A DNA stretch of 64,000 bases from Erythrobacter sp. (GTDB taxonomy: Bacteria; Pseudomonadota; Alphaproteobacteria; Sphingomonadales; Sphingomonadaceae): assembly GCA_025698865.1 (NCBI GenBank), contig JAILWQ010000001.1, forward strand, positions 744,001 through 808,000, read 5' to 3'. The notes below the pieces were generated by a model. That model had not been told where the DNA came from. It did no database searches and worked only from the letters and a program-made list of their open reading frames with translations. Below, one piece after another: positions 55,213 through 63,176 of the stretch (its first letter is position 1; each line of letters opens with the position of its first letter). The position numbers and the translations under genes were made by a program.

Positions 55213-56703
55213 ATGGACAATATATCGACGAGGCTCGTTCGCGGAAGCATGTGGATCACGATTGCTCGGTTGTTAACCAACGGCTTAGCGACGTTGAGCA
55301 TGTTCGTGCTTGCGTGGAATCTTGCACCGGCCGACTTCGGGCTGGTCGCGATCGCGACGACATTCATCCTCATTCTCACCAGCGTCACCGACATCTCGTT
55401 GTCAGCGGCGCTGGTTCGTCACGAGGCGCCCGATGAGTCGCATCTGAGCGCAGCATGGACGTTGAACGCGATCCGTGGCCTAGCGTTGTGCCTGCTGACC
55501 TGGGCGTTCGCCTATCCGATGGCGGCGTTCTTCACCGATGATCGCCTTGTTCCGATCCTGCTGGCGCTGGGCGTCAGCCTGCTGATCTCGAGTTTCGCCA
55601 ATCCCCGATTGGCGATGGCGCAGCGCGAGTTGCAGTTCCGGCCGGAATTCCTCGTGACGACGGGACAGAAGCTGATCGGCTTCGTCGTGGCGGTGTCGGT
55701 CGCGATCGCGTTCAAGAGCTATTGGGCATTGGTCCTCGGAACGCTCGCCACCCAGGCCGCGAACGTGCTGTTGTCCTATCTCGTGATGCCGTTCAGGCCT
55801 CGCATCCTGTTGCGTTACTGGCGCGAGTTCTTTGCGTTTTCCGGGTGGCTGACGGCAAGCCAGATCGTCAACACGCTGAATTGGCGTTTCGACGAACTGC
55901 TGATTGGGAAACTGCTGAACAGCACCGTGCTCGGCTATTACACGGTGGGCGGAAACCTGGCATCGATCCCGACGCGCGAAACCACCGCACCGCTGATGGC
56001 GACGATCTATCCGGCCTTCGCCGCCATCCGCAGCGATACGCGTCGATTGCGGGATGCGTATCAACGGTCGCAGGCGTTGGTGACGGCGATCGCATTGCCC
56101 GCCGGTGTCGGCACGGCGCTGCTGGCGGAGCCTATCATCCGCCTGACCATGGGCGACAAGTGGTTGCCGGCGGTGAGTGTCGTGCAGATACTCGGTGTCG
56201 TGTTCGCCTTTCAGACGCTTGGCTCGCTGATCCAGCCCATCGCCCTGTCGCTCGGCGAGACCCGCGCATTGTTCAGCCGGGACTGGAAGCTGCTCGTCCT
56301 GCGCGTCGCGCTCGTCAGCGCCGCGATCGTGCCCTTCGGCCTGATCGGCGTGCTTTTGGCTCGTGCGGTGTCGAGCTTCGTTGGGTCGTTGGTCAATATG
56401 TTGCTGGTGCGCCGACTGCTGAATGTTTCACTCCGGTCCCAACTTAGGGCCAATCTTCGGGCGATCGCCAGTGTCAGCGCGATGGCTATCGGTGTGCTGG
56501 TACTAAGCTGGCTCACCCAGGGCGGAGCCATGATGCCGATGGTGCGACTGCTGTTACTGATGGCGGCGGGCGGCGCGATCTATTGCGTAACGTCGCTGAT
56601 CCTGTGGCACTCGGGCGGGCGACCAACCGGGCCGGAAACCGATATCCTGACCTTCGCAAACAAAATGATCGCCAAGGCCCGTATTCACCCGGTCGCATGG
56701 TAG
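55213..56703 (+). CDS. Polysaccharide flippase (Wzx/MOP superfamily)
   Basis: A 496-residue inner-membrane protein with about twelve to fourteen hydrophobic helices, which flips lipid-linked oligosaccharide units across the membrane. Its start RLVRGSMWITIARLLTNGL and segments WNLAPADFGLVAIATTF, FRPEFLVTTGQKL and NSTVLGYYTVGGNLASIP are typical of the WzxC-like group. It heads a plus-strand cluster of surface-sugar genes, which supports the role. Start ATG 55213 follows GAGCAAGGACG. Confidence 0.9.
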   Translation: MDNISTRLVRGSMWITIARLLTNGLATLSMFVLAWNLAPADFGLVAIATTFILILTSVTDISLSAALVRHEAPDESHLSAAWTLNAIRGLALCLLTWAFAYPMAAFFTDDRLVPILLALGVSLLISSFANPRLAMAQRELQFRPEFLVTTGQKLIGFVVAVSVAIAFKSYWALVLGTLATQAANVLLSYLVMPFRPRILLRYWREFFAFSGWLTASQIVNTLNWRFDELLIGKLLNSTVLGYYTVGGNLASIPTRETTAPLMATIYPAFAAIRSDTRRLRDAYQRSQALVTAIALPAGVGTALLAEPIIRLTMGDKWLPAVSVVQILGVVFAFQTLGSLIQPIALSLGETRALFSRDWKLLVLRVALVSAAIVPFGLIGVLLARAVSSFVGSLVNMLLVRRLLNVSLRSQLRANLRAIASVSAMAIGVLVLSWLTQGGAMMPMVRLLLLMAAGGAIYCVTSLILWHSGGRPTGPETDILTFANKMIAKARIHPVAW

Positions 56704-56753
56704 ATCAGCCTTAGGCCGCATCGCCAAGATCCACGATCCACGAAGGGACGAGC

Positions 56754-57473
56754 ATGATACCCAAGGTATTCCATCTGACCGCGAAATCGAAGACGCTTCC
56801 GCCGCATTTCCAGAAGAACGTCGATCGCATCCGGGAATTGTATCCCGACCATGATATCGTCATCCATGACGATGCGGACATCATGCGGTTCCTGAAATCC
56901 GCTGACCCGGCCTATTTCGAGCAGACGATCGTAAAGATGCCGAAATTCATCATGGTGATCGATACCGTTCGATACCTGTGGATGCGCGAACTGGGCGGTA
57001 TCTATTGCGACATGGACATTTTCTTCCAGCGCCGCCTCGACTTTGGCGACGCGCCCTTCTTCATCGCGCGCGAATGGACTTGGCCGACCGATCACCGCAT
57101 CGCGGACAGTGTGCATAACTGCATCTTCGCCAGTCCGCCGGGCCATCCGATCTGGACCGACATCCTGGATGGCATCGCGCAAAACATCGCGATACCGCCA
57201 CGCGAAACCACCACGTTTCGTCGGAAGGTCAAAGGTGCGTTGGCGAACATCGGTCTGGCGAAACGCCCGGAATCGTTGTTTTCACCAGTGTTCAACACGA
57301 CCGGGCCAAATGCGATCTCGAAGATCATTACCGATCGCCAGTTGCGCGATCGCTATCCCGACGTAATAGTCGCCTCGCCTTCGATGATCTTCCAGCAGAA
57401 CCTGAGCCGTGGATCACGCGACGGCGCGGCCGTCGTGCACGAAACGGCTGGAAGCTGGTCGTCGATCGGCTGA
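56754..57473 (+). CDS. GT32-like glycosyltransferase
   Basis: A 239-residue cytoplasmic enzyme. IPKVFHLTAKSKTLPPHF, DTVRYLWMRELGGIYCDMDIFF (the DxD sugar-nucleotide site) and NCIFASPPGHPIW match the GT32/capsular polysaccharide-synthesis (Och1-like) pattern. It probably adds a hexose to the repeat unit flipped by the upstream protein. Donor and linkage are unknown. GAAGGGACG precedes the ATG. Confidence 0.88.
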   Translation: MIPKVFHLTAKSKTLPPHFQKNVDRIRELYPDHDIVIHDDADIMRFLKSADPAYFEQTIVKMPKFIMVIDTVRYLWMRELGGIYCDMDIFFQRRLDFGDAPFFIAREWTWPTDHRIADSVHNCIFASPPGHPIWTDILDGIAQNIAIPPRETTTFRRKVKGALANIGLAKRPESLFSPVFNTTGPNAISKIITDRQLRDRYPDVIVASPSMIFQQNLSRGSRDGAAVVHETAGSWSSIG

Positions 57474-57534
57474 CGTTGAATGTTCCAGCTCTGTGGCGAC
57501 CCGCACGGCGCCCAGCTTGAAAGACGGACACGAT

Positions 57535-58554
57535 ATGGCCACTGAGGTTCGCAACGCATTGCAGCAACAGATTTCGAATACGCTACTTCCAATGATCGGA
57601 CCGCATGCCGATCGCATTCATCTACTAGATCCGCCGGATCATCCCAATGTGGGCGATTGCGCCATCCTGCTCGGCGAGCTCGACTTTTTCGATCGCGAGC
57701 TTCCCAAAGGCCATGTAGCATTCACAGACTGGACCCAGCAATCGAGATCACGTCGCGCGATCGAGGATTCGTCGATCCTGCTGATCCATGGTGGCGGAAA
57801 CTTCGGCGATATCTGGGCGCACCATCACGAATTCCGCCTGCACGTTCTACGCGACTTCAAGCATCGCAAAGTCGTGCAGCTTCCGCAGAGCATTCATTTC
57901 GATTCCCCCGCCGTGCTGAGGGAGACGCAGGACGCCATCGGGGCACACCCCGACTTCACGCTTTTGACACGGGACGAACGAAGCGAGGCATTCGCCCGCG
58001 AGCATTTCGATTGCCGCGTCGAGCTCTGTCCCGACATGGCCTTTGCTATGAATCCGATCCATCGGCGACCGCCTTCGGCCGACATCTTATGCCTGTTGCG
58101 CACCGATAAGGAGGTGGCGGTGCAGCCGGATGAAGTCATGCGCGCGCTCGAAACGACGGGGCTCAGCCTCAAGTCGGGCGATTGGCTCGACGATCCTAGG
58201 ACGCCGTTCTGGTTTCGCGACCGGCTCTTCCGCAGCTTGGCGACGCGGGCTCCCCGGTTGCGCGACCGGTTGTCCAGCCAGACCCTAGCCGCGCGACGAG
58301 CCTATGCACGCTCTAGGCTCAACCGCGGCATTGAGTTGTTAAGCCAAGGCCGGATTGTAGTGACCGACCGCCTGCACGGGCATATCATCAGCTTGTTGCT
58401 CGGCATCCCCAACCTGGTATTCAATTCCTACGACGCGAAAGCCACCGCGCTGTATGAAAGCTGGACCCACGCCGATCCTTCGTGCCGGCTCGTGCGATCA
58501 CCCGCGGAGTTGCCCGACGCGATCCGCGCTATAACCGGGCGCTCGACCTCGTGA
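57535..58554 (+). CDS. Polysaccharide pyruvyl transferase
   Basis: A 339-residue enzyme from ATG 57535 (the frame is open upstream). Motifs NVGDCAILLGELDFF, LIHGGGNFGDIW, VQLPQSIHF and VTDRLHGHIISLLLGIPNLVF match the pyruvyl-transferase family that ketal-links pyruvate from PEP to sugars of exopolysaccharides, giving them negative charge. The stop overlaps the GTG of the next glycosyltransferase gene, so they are co-translated. Confidence 0.9.
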   Translation: MATEVRNALQQQISNTLLPMIGPHADRIHLLDPPDHPNVGDCAILLGELDFFDRELPKGHVAFTDWTQQSRSRRAIEDSSILLIHGGGNFGDIWAHHHEFRLHVLRDFKHRKVVQLPQSIHFDSPAVLRETQDAIGAHPDFTLLTRDERSEAFAREHFDCRVELCPDMAFAMNPIHRRPPSADILCLLRTDKEVAVQPDEVMRALETTGLSLKSGDWLDDPRTPFWFRDRLFRSLATRAPRLRDRLSSQTLAARRAYARSRLNRGIELLSQGRIVVTDRLHGHIISLLLGIPNLVFNSYDAKATALYESWTHADPSCRLVRSPAELPDAIRAITGRSTS

Positions 58555-59369
58555 ATCGTGCCTATACGGCAGTCATTCGCGCGCACACCCGCAACGATCT
58601 CTTGCACCGGCTGATCGTCGCGCTGCGCGCTCAAACTCTTCCACCGAGCAAGATAATAATCGTCGATTCCTCGCCGGACCGTGCGGCGTTTATCGGCCTT
58701 GACGACGCAACGCTCGAAATCGTCACCTATCCTGACACTGAGTTCAATTTCTCTAAAGCGATCAATATTGGTTTGGCGCGCAGCGAAACGGACAATACGC
58801 TCATTATCAGCAGTCATATCGAGCTGTCCGACGCTGGCGTGATCGAACGCGGGCTCCAGCTTGCCAGGCAGCACGGGGTAGAGATGTTTTACTGGGCCCC
58901 TGCCGTGCCGCCCTCCGTGCCGGAGGTAGCGGTCGCTATCGACCGGCGCACATTCAATGGCACCAACGGTCTTTGCAACTCGATATCGATGGTCAAGACG
59001 GAGCTGTGTATCGAGCGACCGTTCCGCGAAGAAGTCTTCTCGGCCGAGGACCAGGAATGGGCGGCACATTATTTCCGAGAGCGAGGTGGCCGCATCCTGC
59101 GCATCTCGAGCCCTCAAGTCGGATACGCTAATCCAAATCACGGCAGCGCGACATGGAGCGAGTTGAAGGTCTTTAACGAGCAATTGGCGCTGGGCCATTT
59201 CGTCCACCGCCGCTTCATCTATCCCGACCGTATTCTCGCCCGCGCTCTGCGTGGCGCGCTGGCGCTGTCCCGCGGACGGCGTGATCGAGCGAGAATGCAT
59301 TTTCGCTTTGCGTGGGCAATGACCAAGGCCAACTTCGTTCGACCGGTTGTTCAGTCCAGATATTTTTAA
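58551..59369 (+). CDS. GT2-like glycosyltransferase
   Basis: A 272-residue enzyme from GTG 58551, overlapping the pyruvyl transferase stop. RLIVALRAQTLPPSKIIIVDSSP is the GT-A nucleotide-binding start, NFSKAINIGLARSETDNTLIISSHIEL is a variant of the acidic DxD region (an His-Ile-Glu in place of DxD), and SAEDQEWAAHYFRERG holds the ED catalytic-base motif. It is expected to be a cytoplasmic transferase of the surface polysaccharide pathway. Donor and acceptor are unknown. Confidence 0.82.
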   Translation: MNRAYTAVIRAHTRNDLLHRLIVALRAQTLPPSKIIIVDSSPDRAAFIGLDDATLEIVTYPDTEFNFSKAINIGLARSETDNTLIISSHIELSDAGVIERGLQLARQHGVEMFYWAPAVPPSVPEVAVAIDRRTFNGTNGLCNSISMVKTELCIERPFREEVFSAEDQEWAAHYFRERGGRILRISSPQVGYANPNHGSATWSELKVFNEQLALGHFVHRRFIYPDRILARALRGALALSRGRRDRARMHFRFAWAMTKANFVRPVVQSRYF

Positions 59370-59378
59370 TTTGTCAAT

Positions 59379-60314
59379 TCAAGCCCTTCGCCTCAACGTT
59401 CCGCGCATTAACTTTACCCTCAGGAGATAGCGAAGCAGTGCTTTGACATAGGTTCGCGGACCAATCCCGCCCTTGGCTTCAATTTCGGCGCGAAACACGG
59501 ACTTTCTGAGCTGTTTGAGGTAAAGCCAGGCATAAGGATGCCATTCGTCTCGGGTCCATGGCTTCTGCGAACCTGTGAAATGGACGATTGCGGGGACGAC
59601 ATCGCGGCGAAGGCGGGCATCGCCCTGTATGTCGGTATCGGCGTAAAGTAGGCTACGCTGAAAGTTCCATTTCGCTGGCAGCGTCTTCCACCTCTGCCAG
59701 AATACTACGTTGAGCGCATCTTGGTCCGCCAGCGCATAGCGGTCGCGATCCGCGGTAAGGAGATCGAGCGCCTGCTTGAATTCACCGACCTCGCGAATCC
59801 TACCCAAGTCGAGCAGCAGCACTCCGGCGTTGAAGTAGAGCGCATCCCCCGACAGATTATACATGCGCTTGAATGTGGCCAGGTCCTCATTGGAAATCCC
59901 CTGGTCCAGGGTCGCCGCAAGCGAATAACCATCCAGATCAATTTGCCATAGGGGAAGAACATCCTGTGCGATGGACATGTCCACGTCGAGATAGAGCAAT
60001 CGATCTACGCTCACATCCACGATCACGTCGGTCAGTAAGCGTAAATAGGTCGCCGATGAAATGTGGATCAATGGCGCCAGTCGCAACGCGGGATGATCAC
60101 GATCGACGCTGTACCAGTTGATTTCGATGTCGGGGAAATGGCGATCCACTGCATTGCGCCGGCTCGCTGGGATAGCGGTGTGCAGCGCATGCATGACGAG
60201 TTGATGCCGGCCTGAATATTGGCGAAGCGCCTCCAAAAGAACGCAAAAATGAGGGAGGTAATTTTCGTCGAAGCCGGATGTCAGCTCAATCCTGATCCGC
60301 TGATCAACTGGCAT
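59379..60314 (-). CDS. GT8-family glycosyltransferase
   Basis: A 311-residue enzyme of the LPS galactosyl/glucosyltransferase type. The N-terminus ELTSGFDENYLPHFCVLLEAL, the DxD motif RLLYLDVDMSIAQDV, DALYFNAGVLLLDL and HFTGSQKPWTRD are classic GT8 elements. It uses a UDP-sugar and is retaining. The C-terminus has basic residues (RYLLRVKLMRGTLRRRA) that may sit on the membrane. It is encoded convergently, nine bases from the plus-strand GT2-like gene, so it belongs to the same locus but a different transcript. Confidence 0.93.
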   Translation of the reverse strand: MPVDQRIRIELTSGFDENYLPHFCVLLEALRQYSGRHQLVMHALHTAIPASRRNAVDRHFPDIEINWYSVDRDHPALRLAPLIHISSATYLRLLTDVIVDVSVDRLLYLDVDMSIAQDVLPLWQIDLDGYSLAATLDQGISNEDLATFKRMYNLSGDALYFNAGVLLLDLGRIREVGEFKQALDLLTADRDRYALADQDALNVVFWQRWKTLPAKWNFQRSLLYADTDIQGDARLRRDVVPAIVHFTGSQKPWTRDEWHPYAWLYLKQLRKSVFRAEIEAKGGIGPRTYVKALLRYLLRVKLMRGTLRRRA

Positions 60315-60528
60315 TTAGCCAGACCCAGACGAGCGCGTCGCTCGCGGCTTGAGTGCGCGTTTCGCCACGGGCTCGCATCGTTAGTGCGATTGATGTTCGG
60401 TCCTTTTCGCGCATGTGGTTACCCGCCTTCCTTCCGGCTTAACTCTAGCGCCCCGCCTGCCGACGGTCGAGAGCAATATGAAAGCCGCCGATCAGCAGTG
60501 AGCCCCATTCGAGACTTAGGTCAACGAC

Positions 60529-61137
60529 TCACAGCAAAGACGCCTGATCGATCTTCGGTTTGTCGGATGTAGTAATTATGCGCGCGTCATCAAACGGTCG
60601 CGCCAAGGCGGTAGCAGCCTTATTGTCTCCGGATAACCAGGTCTCGTGACCGTCAGCATCAAGCAGCACAGGCATCGCCTTGGGATGGATGGCCCCGACG
60701 GTTTGGTTCACTTCCGTGGTCAGGAAGGCGAACCGCGGTCCTTGGTCCGTCTCGCGCCATAACCCCGCGAAAGCGGATACCGGCGTATCCGCTCGTTCGA
60801 ACCAGACCTTGCTTTTCGAACCCTTCTGCCCGGTCCATTCGCAGAACTGGGTCCATGGAACGAGACAGCGCTGCGCCGGGCTCGAAAGCATCGGTCGCCA
60901 GAATGGGCTCGACAAATTGCGGACGTTAGTGACCGGACGCGTGGCGGCAGCGGGGGGCGGCACTCCCCACACGATCTCGTCCAATGTCAGCGTGTCATTC
61001 ACTATCCGTAAGACCGGCGCCATCTGACCGGGATAGATCTCTTCACGTCGTTCGAGATTGCTGCGGTCGCCTTCGAACGGGCCAAAGTACCGGCGCAATT
61101 CGTCGACGTTCGACCGCATGCGGTAAAGATTACAGAT
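60529..61137 (-). CDS. yedK: YedK/HMCES-type SOS response-associated protein with ATC at the start position
   Basis: A 202-residue protein that should crosslink abasic sites in single-strand DNA through an N-terminal Cys2 and so protect them. Active-site elements are NVRNLSSPFWR (Asn), RCLVPWTQFCEW (Glu) and GAIHPKAMPVLL (His). The expected start M-C-N-L-Y reads ATC-TGT-AAT, so the codon before the catalytic Cys is ATC. AGGGGGG lies seven bases before it, exactly where a ribosome site should be. Upstream GTG/TTG starts would bury the Cys and spoil the chemistry. It may use ATC, or be inactivated, or the base may be a sequencing error. Confidence 0.72.
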   Translation of the reverse strand: MCNLYRMRSNVDELRRYFGPFEGDRSNLERREEIYPGQMAPVLRIVNDTLTLDEIVWGVPPPAAATRPVTNVRNLSSPFWRPMLSSPAQRCLVPWTQFCEWTGQKGSKSKVWFERADTPVSAFAGLWRETDQGPRFAFLTTEVNQTVGAIHPKAMPVLLDADGHETWLSGDNKAATALARPFDDARIITTSDKPKIDQASLL

Positions 61138-61141
61138 GTGG

Positions 61142-61165
61142 ACGCCCCCCCTCTTGCTGGGGCGT
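61142..61165 (-). promoter_or_regulatory. Hairpin over the yedK ribosome site
   Basis: ACGCCCC (61142-61148 on the plus strand) pairs exactly with GGGGCGT (61159-61165), ten-base loop. On the minus strand the G-rich ribosome-binding region of yedK forms one arm, so the hairpin could limit translation. Confidence 0.4.
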
Positions 61166-61172
61166 AGCAGAT

Positions 61173-61199
61173 ATCTGATCCGATCGTTTGCTATCAGAT
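61173..61199 (-). promoter_or_regulatory. Inverted repeat upstream of yedK, possible operator
   Basis: ATCTGAT (61173-61179) and ATCAGAT (61193-61199) are exact inverted copies separated by 13 bases, 36-62 bases before the yedK start. The position fits a repressor site. It does not match the alphaproteobacterial LexA pattern GTTCN7GTTC. Confidence 0.3.
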
Positions 61200-61402
61200 G
61201 TCCGGCCTGTTTGCGCGGGGAATGATCCCGCTGGCCAAGATGGTGTTCGCTACGCCCGCTCCAAGCACATTGGCGGCATCGGGGATGCCAGTGTAATCTT
61301 CGGAATGTCGCGCGTATCGACCGATCGGTCAAGCCATCTCCTTCGCCTCTGCAAGTTCGGTGGCCTCCCGTCAGGCTAAGCGCCTGTCGTTGCCAATCCG
61401 CG

Positions 61403-62430
61403 TCACGCCGGCTGACCCGCCAGCGGTTTCTGGTAAATGCCTCCCGATACCATCAACCGCCAGGCAATGCGGGCAAACTCGTTCGCAAGCGCCACCGCGA
61501 CCAGCTTGGGCGGCTTACGCTCGATCAACGAGGCGAGCCATGGCGACGGAACGTGCCGACCCGATCTGATATGGCGAAGAAGCGCGGTTGCTCCTACGAT
61601 CAGTGTAGATCGCAGGGCCGCATCGCCGGCCTTGGTGATGCCCCCGTGTCTGATCCGGCCACCGGTCGAGTGATCACGGGGAGTGAGACCGATCCATGCC
61701 GCGAAGTCGCGGCCCGAGCGGAATGTCTCGGCAGGCGGCGCCTTCATGCTGAGCATCGTCGAGCCGATCGGACCAATGCCGGGGATAGTGGCGAGGCGTT
61801 GGCTGATATCATCCGCCCGGTGCCATTCCATGAGCTTGGCGTCGATCGACTCCAGACGACGTTCTACGCTCGCGTATTCCTGAGCCTGAAAGAGGAATAG
61901 ATCGCGGGCCAGTTCGGGGTCTCGTCTTCCAGCACGCGCTCGATCAGCGCGCCGACGTTCTGCCGCCCCGTGGCACCGATTGATGCCGAACTCGGCCGCG
62001 TAGCTGCGGAAGGCGTTCGACAGCTGGGTCTTCACGACGACCAGACGCTCGCGCACTGATATCAACATGCAGGCAGCCTGCTGGTCGCGTGACTTGATCG
62101 GCACGAACCGCATTACCGGACGGGTGACCGCCTCGCAGGGGCTTCGGCATCGGCGGCATCGTTCTTGCCGCGCTTCACGTAGGCCTTCACATACTGAGGC
62201 GGGATCAGCTTCACCTCGTGGCCGAACGAGACCAAAAGGCGAGCCCAATGGTGGGAGCTGGCGCATGCCTCGATCGCCACCAACGCCGGCGGCAGCTTCT
62301 AGAAATAGCGGATCATCTCCGCGCGGCGCAACTGCCGCCGCAGAACAACTTCCTCGTTCTCATCGACCCCGTGAAGCTGAAAAACGGACTTCGCGGTATC
62401 CATGCCGATCCGCACTGGCGTGGTTTTCAT
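61403..62430 (-). pseudogene. Broken IS110-family transposase
   Basis: An IS110-type recombinase spread over several frames. The natural start KTTPVRIGMDTAKSVFQLHG (from ATG 62430, the DEDD Asp of the first domain) is followed by an in-frame TAG near 62300. PPALVAIEACASSHHWARLL continues after it, and a frameshift near 62135 precedes the VTRPVMRFVPIKSRDQQA part. Another shift pair lies near 61900-61980 around EFGIN and ELARDLF. The C-terminal Tnp_IS110 domain (TIPGIGPIGSTML, RDFAAWIGLTPRDHSTGGRIRHGGITKAGDAALRS) is intact. It cannot make a working enzyme. Confidence 0.88.
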
Positions 62431-62600
62431 CGCACTCTCCTTCCTTCGAGAAGCCCGACGCTACTCGCGTGCGACCTGGAATGAGAAACCGTCCACACCA
62501 GCACATGCCGAAACAATGGCATTGGTGGGTTGGTCTGCCAAGCGTGCCTAACGCATGCAGACGGCTTGTCAGCCTAATCTCGTTCTCATAATGTTCCGGG

Positions 62601-62840
62601 ATGCTTACCGAATCATCGTCATCCGCCAACGCGACTCAGGAACGGCGTCTCGCTCTCGTCCGAAAGGTTCGATCGGCGTTCGATCGGTGCAGTTTTCCGG
62701 AGAGGGAAAAGGACGGGTTCATCCGACTGCTCGAATTACGCAACGCAACGTCGGAGCTTCTGACGGTTCTGGAGCAAGAGCATTCCGGTCACGATGATGG
62801 GGTCGCTCGATACCAGAAGGTGTTTAGTTTCGAGCGCTAG
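62601..62840 (+). CDS. Small hypothetical protein
   Basis: A 79-residue ORF from ATG 62601, rich in Glu, Arg, Ser and Leu, with a helical middle (FPEREKDGFIRLLELRNATSELLTVLEQEH). It has no signal or membrane segment. It lies between the IS110 remnant and the Hsp70-like gene. A real gene is possible; the evidence is only composition and an open frame. Confidence 0.4.
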   Translation: MLTESSSSANATQERRLALVRKVRSAFDRCSFPEREKDGFIRLLELRNATSELLTVLEQEHSGHDDGVARYQKVFSFER

Positions 62841-62965
62841 GTTTTGCACTTTCCCTTGGTCAGCGGCACTGAAAGGCAGGCAACCGGACAACGCTCTGGT
62901 TGTGGCCGGAGATAGCCGTCCCGCCCTTCTGGACGCCGCCCGCGAGCAGGCCTAACGGGCCGCGC

Positions 62966-63172
62966 ATGAGCATTCTTGCGACGATCATGAACACCGCCAC
63001 CGGCCGCCCCATCCAGAAAATGTCCTTCGGCCGGATGCCCAAGCCATGGGCCAGCTTCAATCTGGAGACTGGCGAACTGGTCACCGCCGAGCGGATCGAT
63101 GTCGGTAAGCCCGCGCCGGGCAAGTTCGTTGCCCCGGTAGAGGTGTGGGTGACGGTGAAGCCGAAGGGTTAG
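62966..63172 (+). CDS. Small hypothetical protein before the Hsp70 gene
   Basis: A 68-residue ORF from ATG 62966 (MSILATIMNTATGRPIQKM) that ends four bases before the Hsp70-like ATG, so the two are probably co-translated. It has a short hydrophobic start and a beta-rich C-terminus (GKFVAPVEVWVTVKPKG). No family is recognised. The tight spacing to a chaperone gene is the best argument that it is real. Confidence 0.5.
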   Translation: MSILATIMNTATGRPIQKMSFGRMPKPWASFNLETGELVTAERIDVGKPAPGKFVAPVEVWVTVKPKG

Positions 63173-63176
63173 TCCG

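Noticed and set aside
55010-55276. A plus-strand 88-residue frame before the flippase gene.
   Set aside because: It overlaps the flippase start in another frame and is opposite the better-looking minus-strand remnant.
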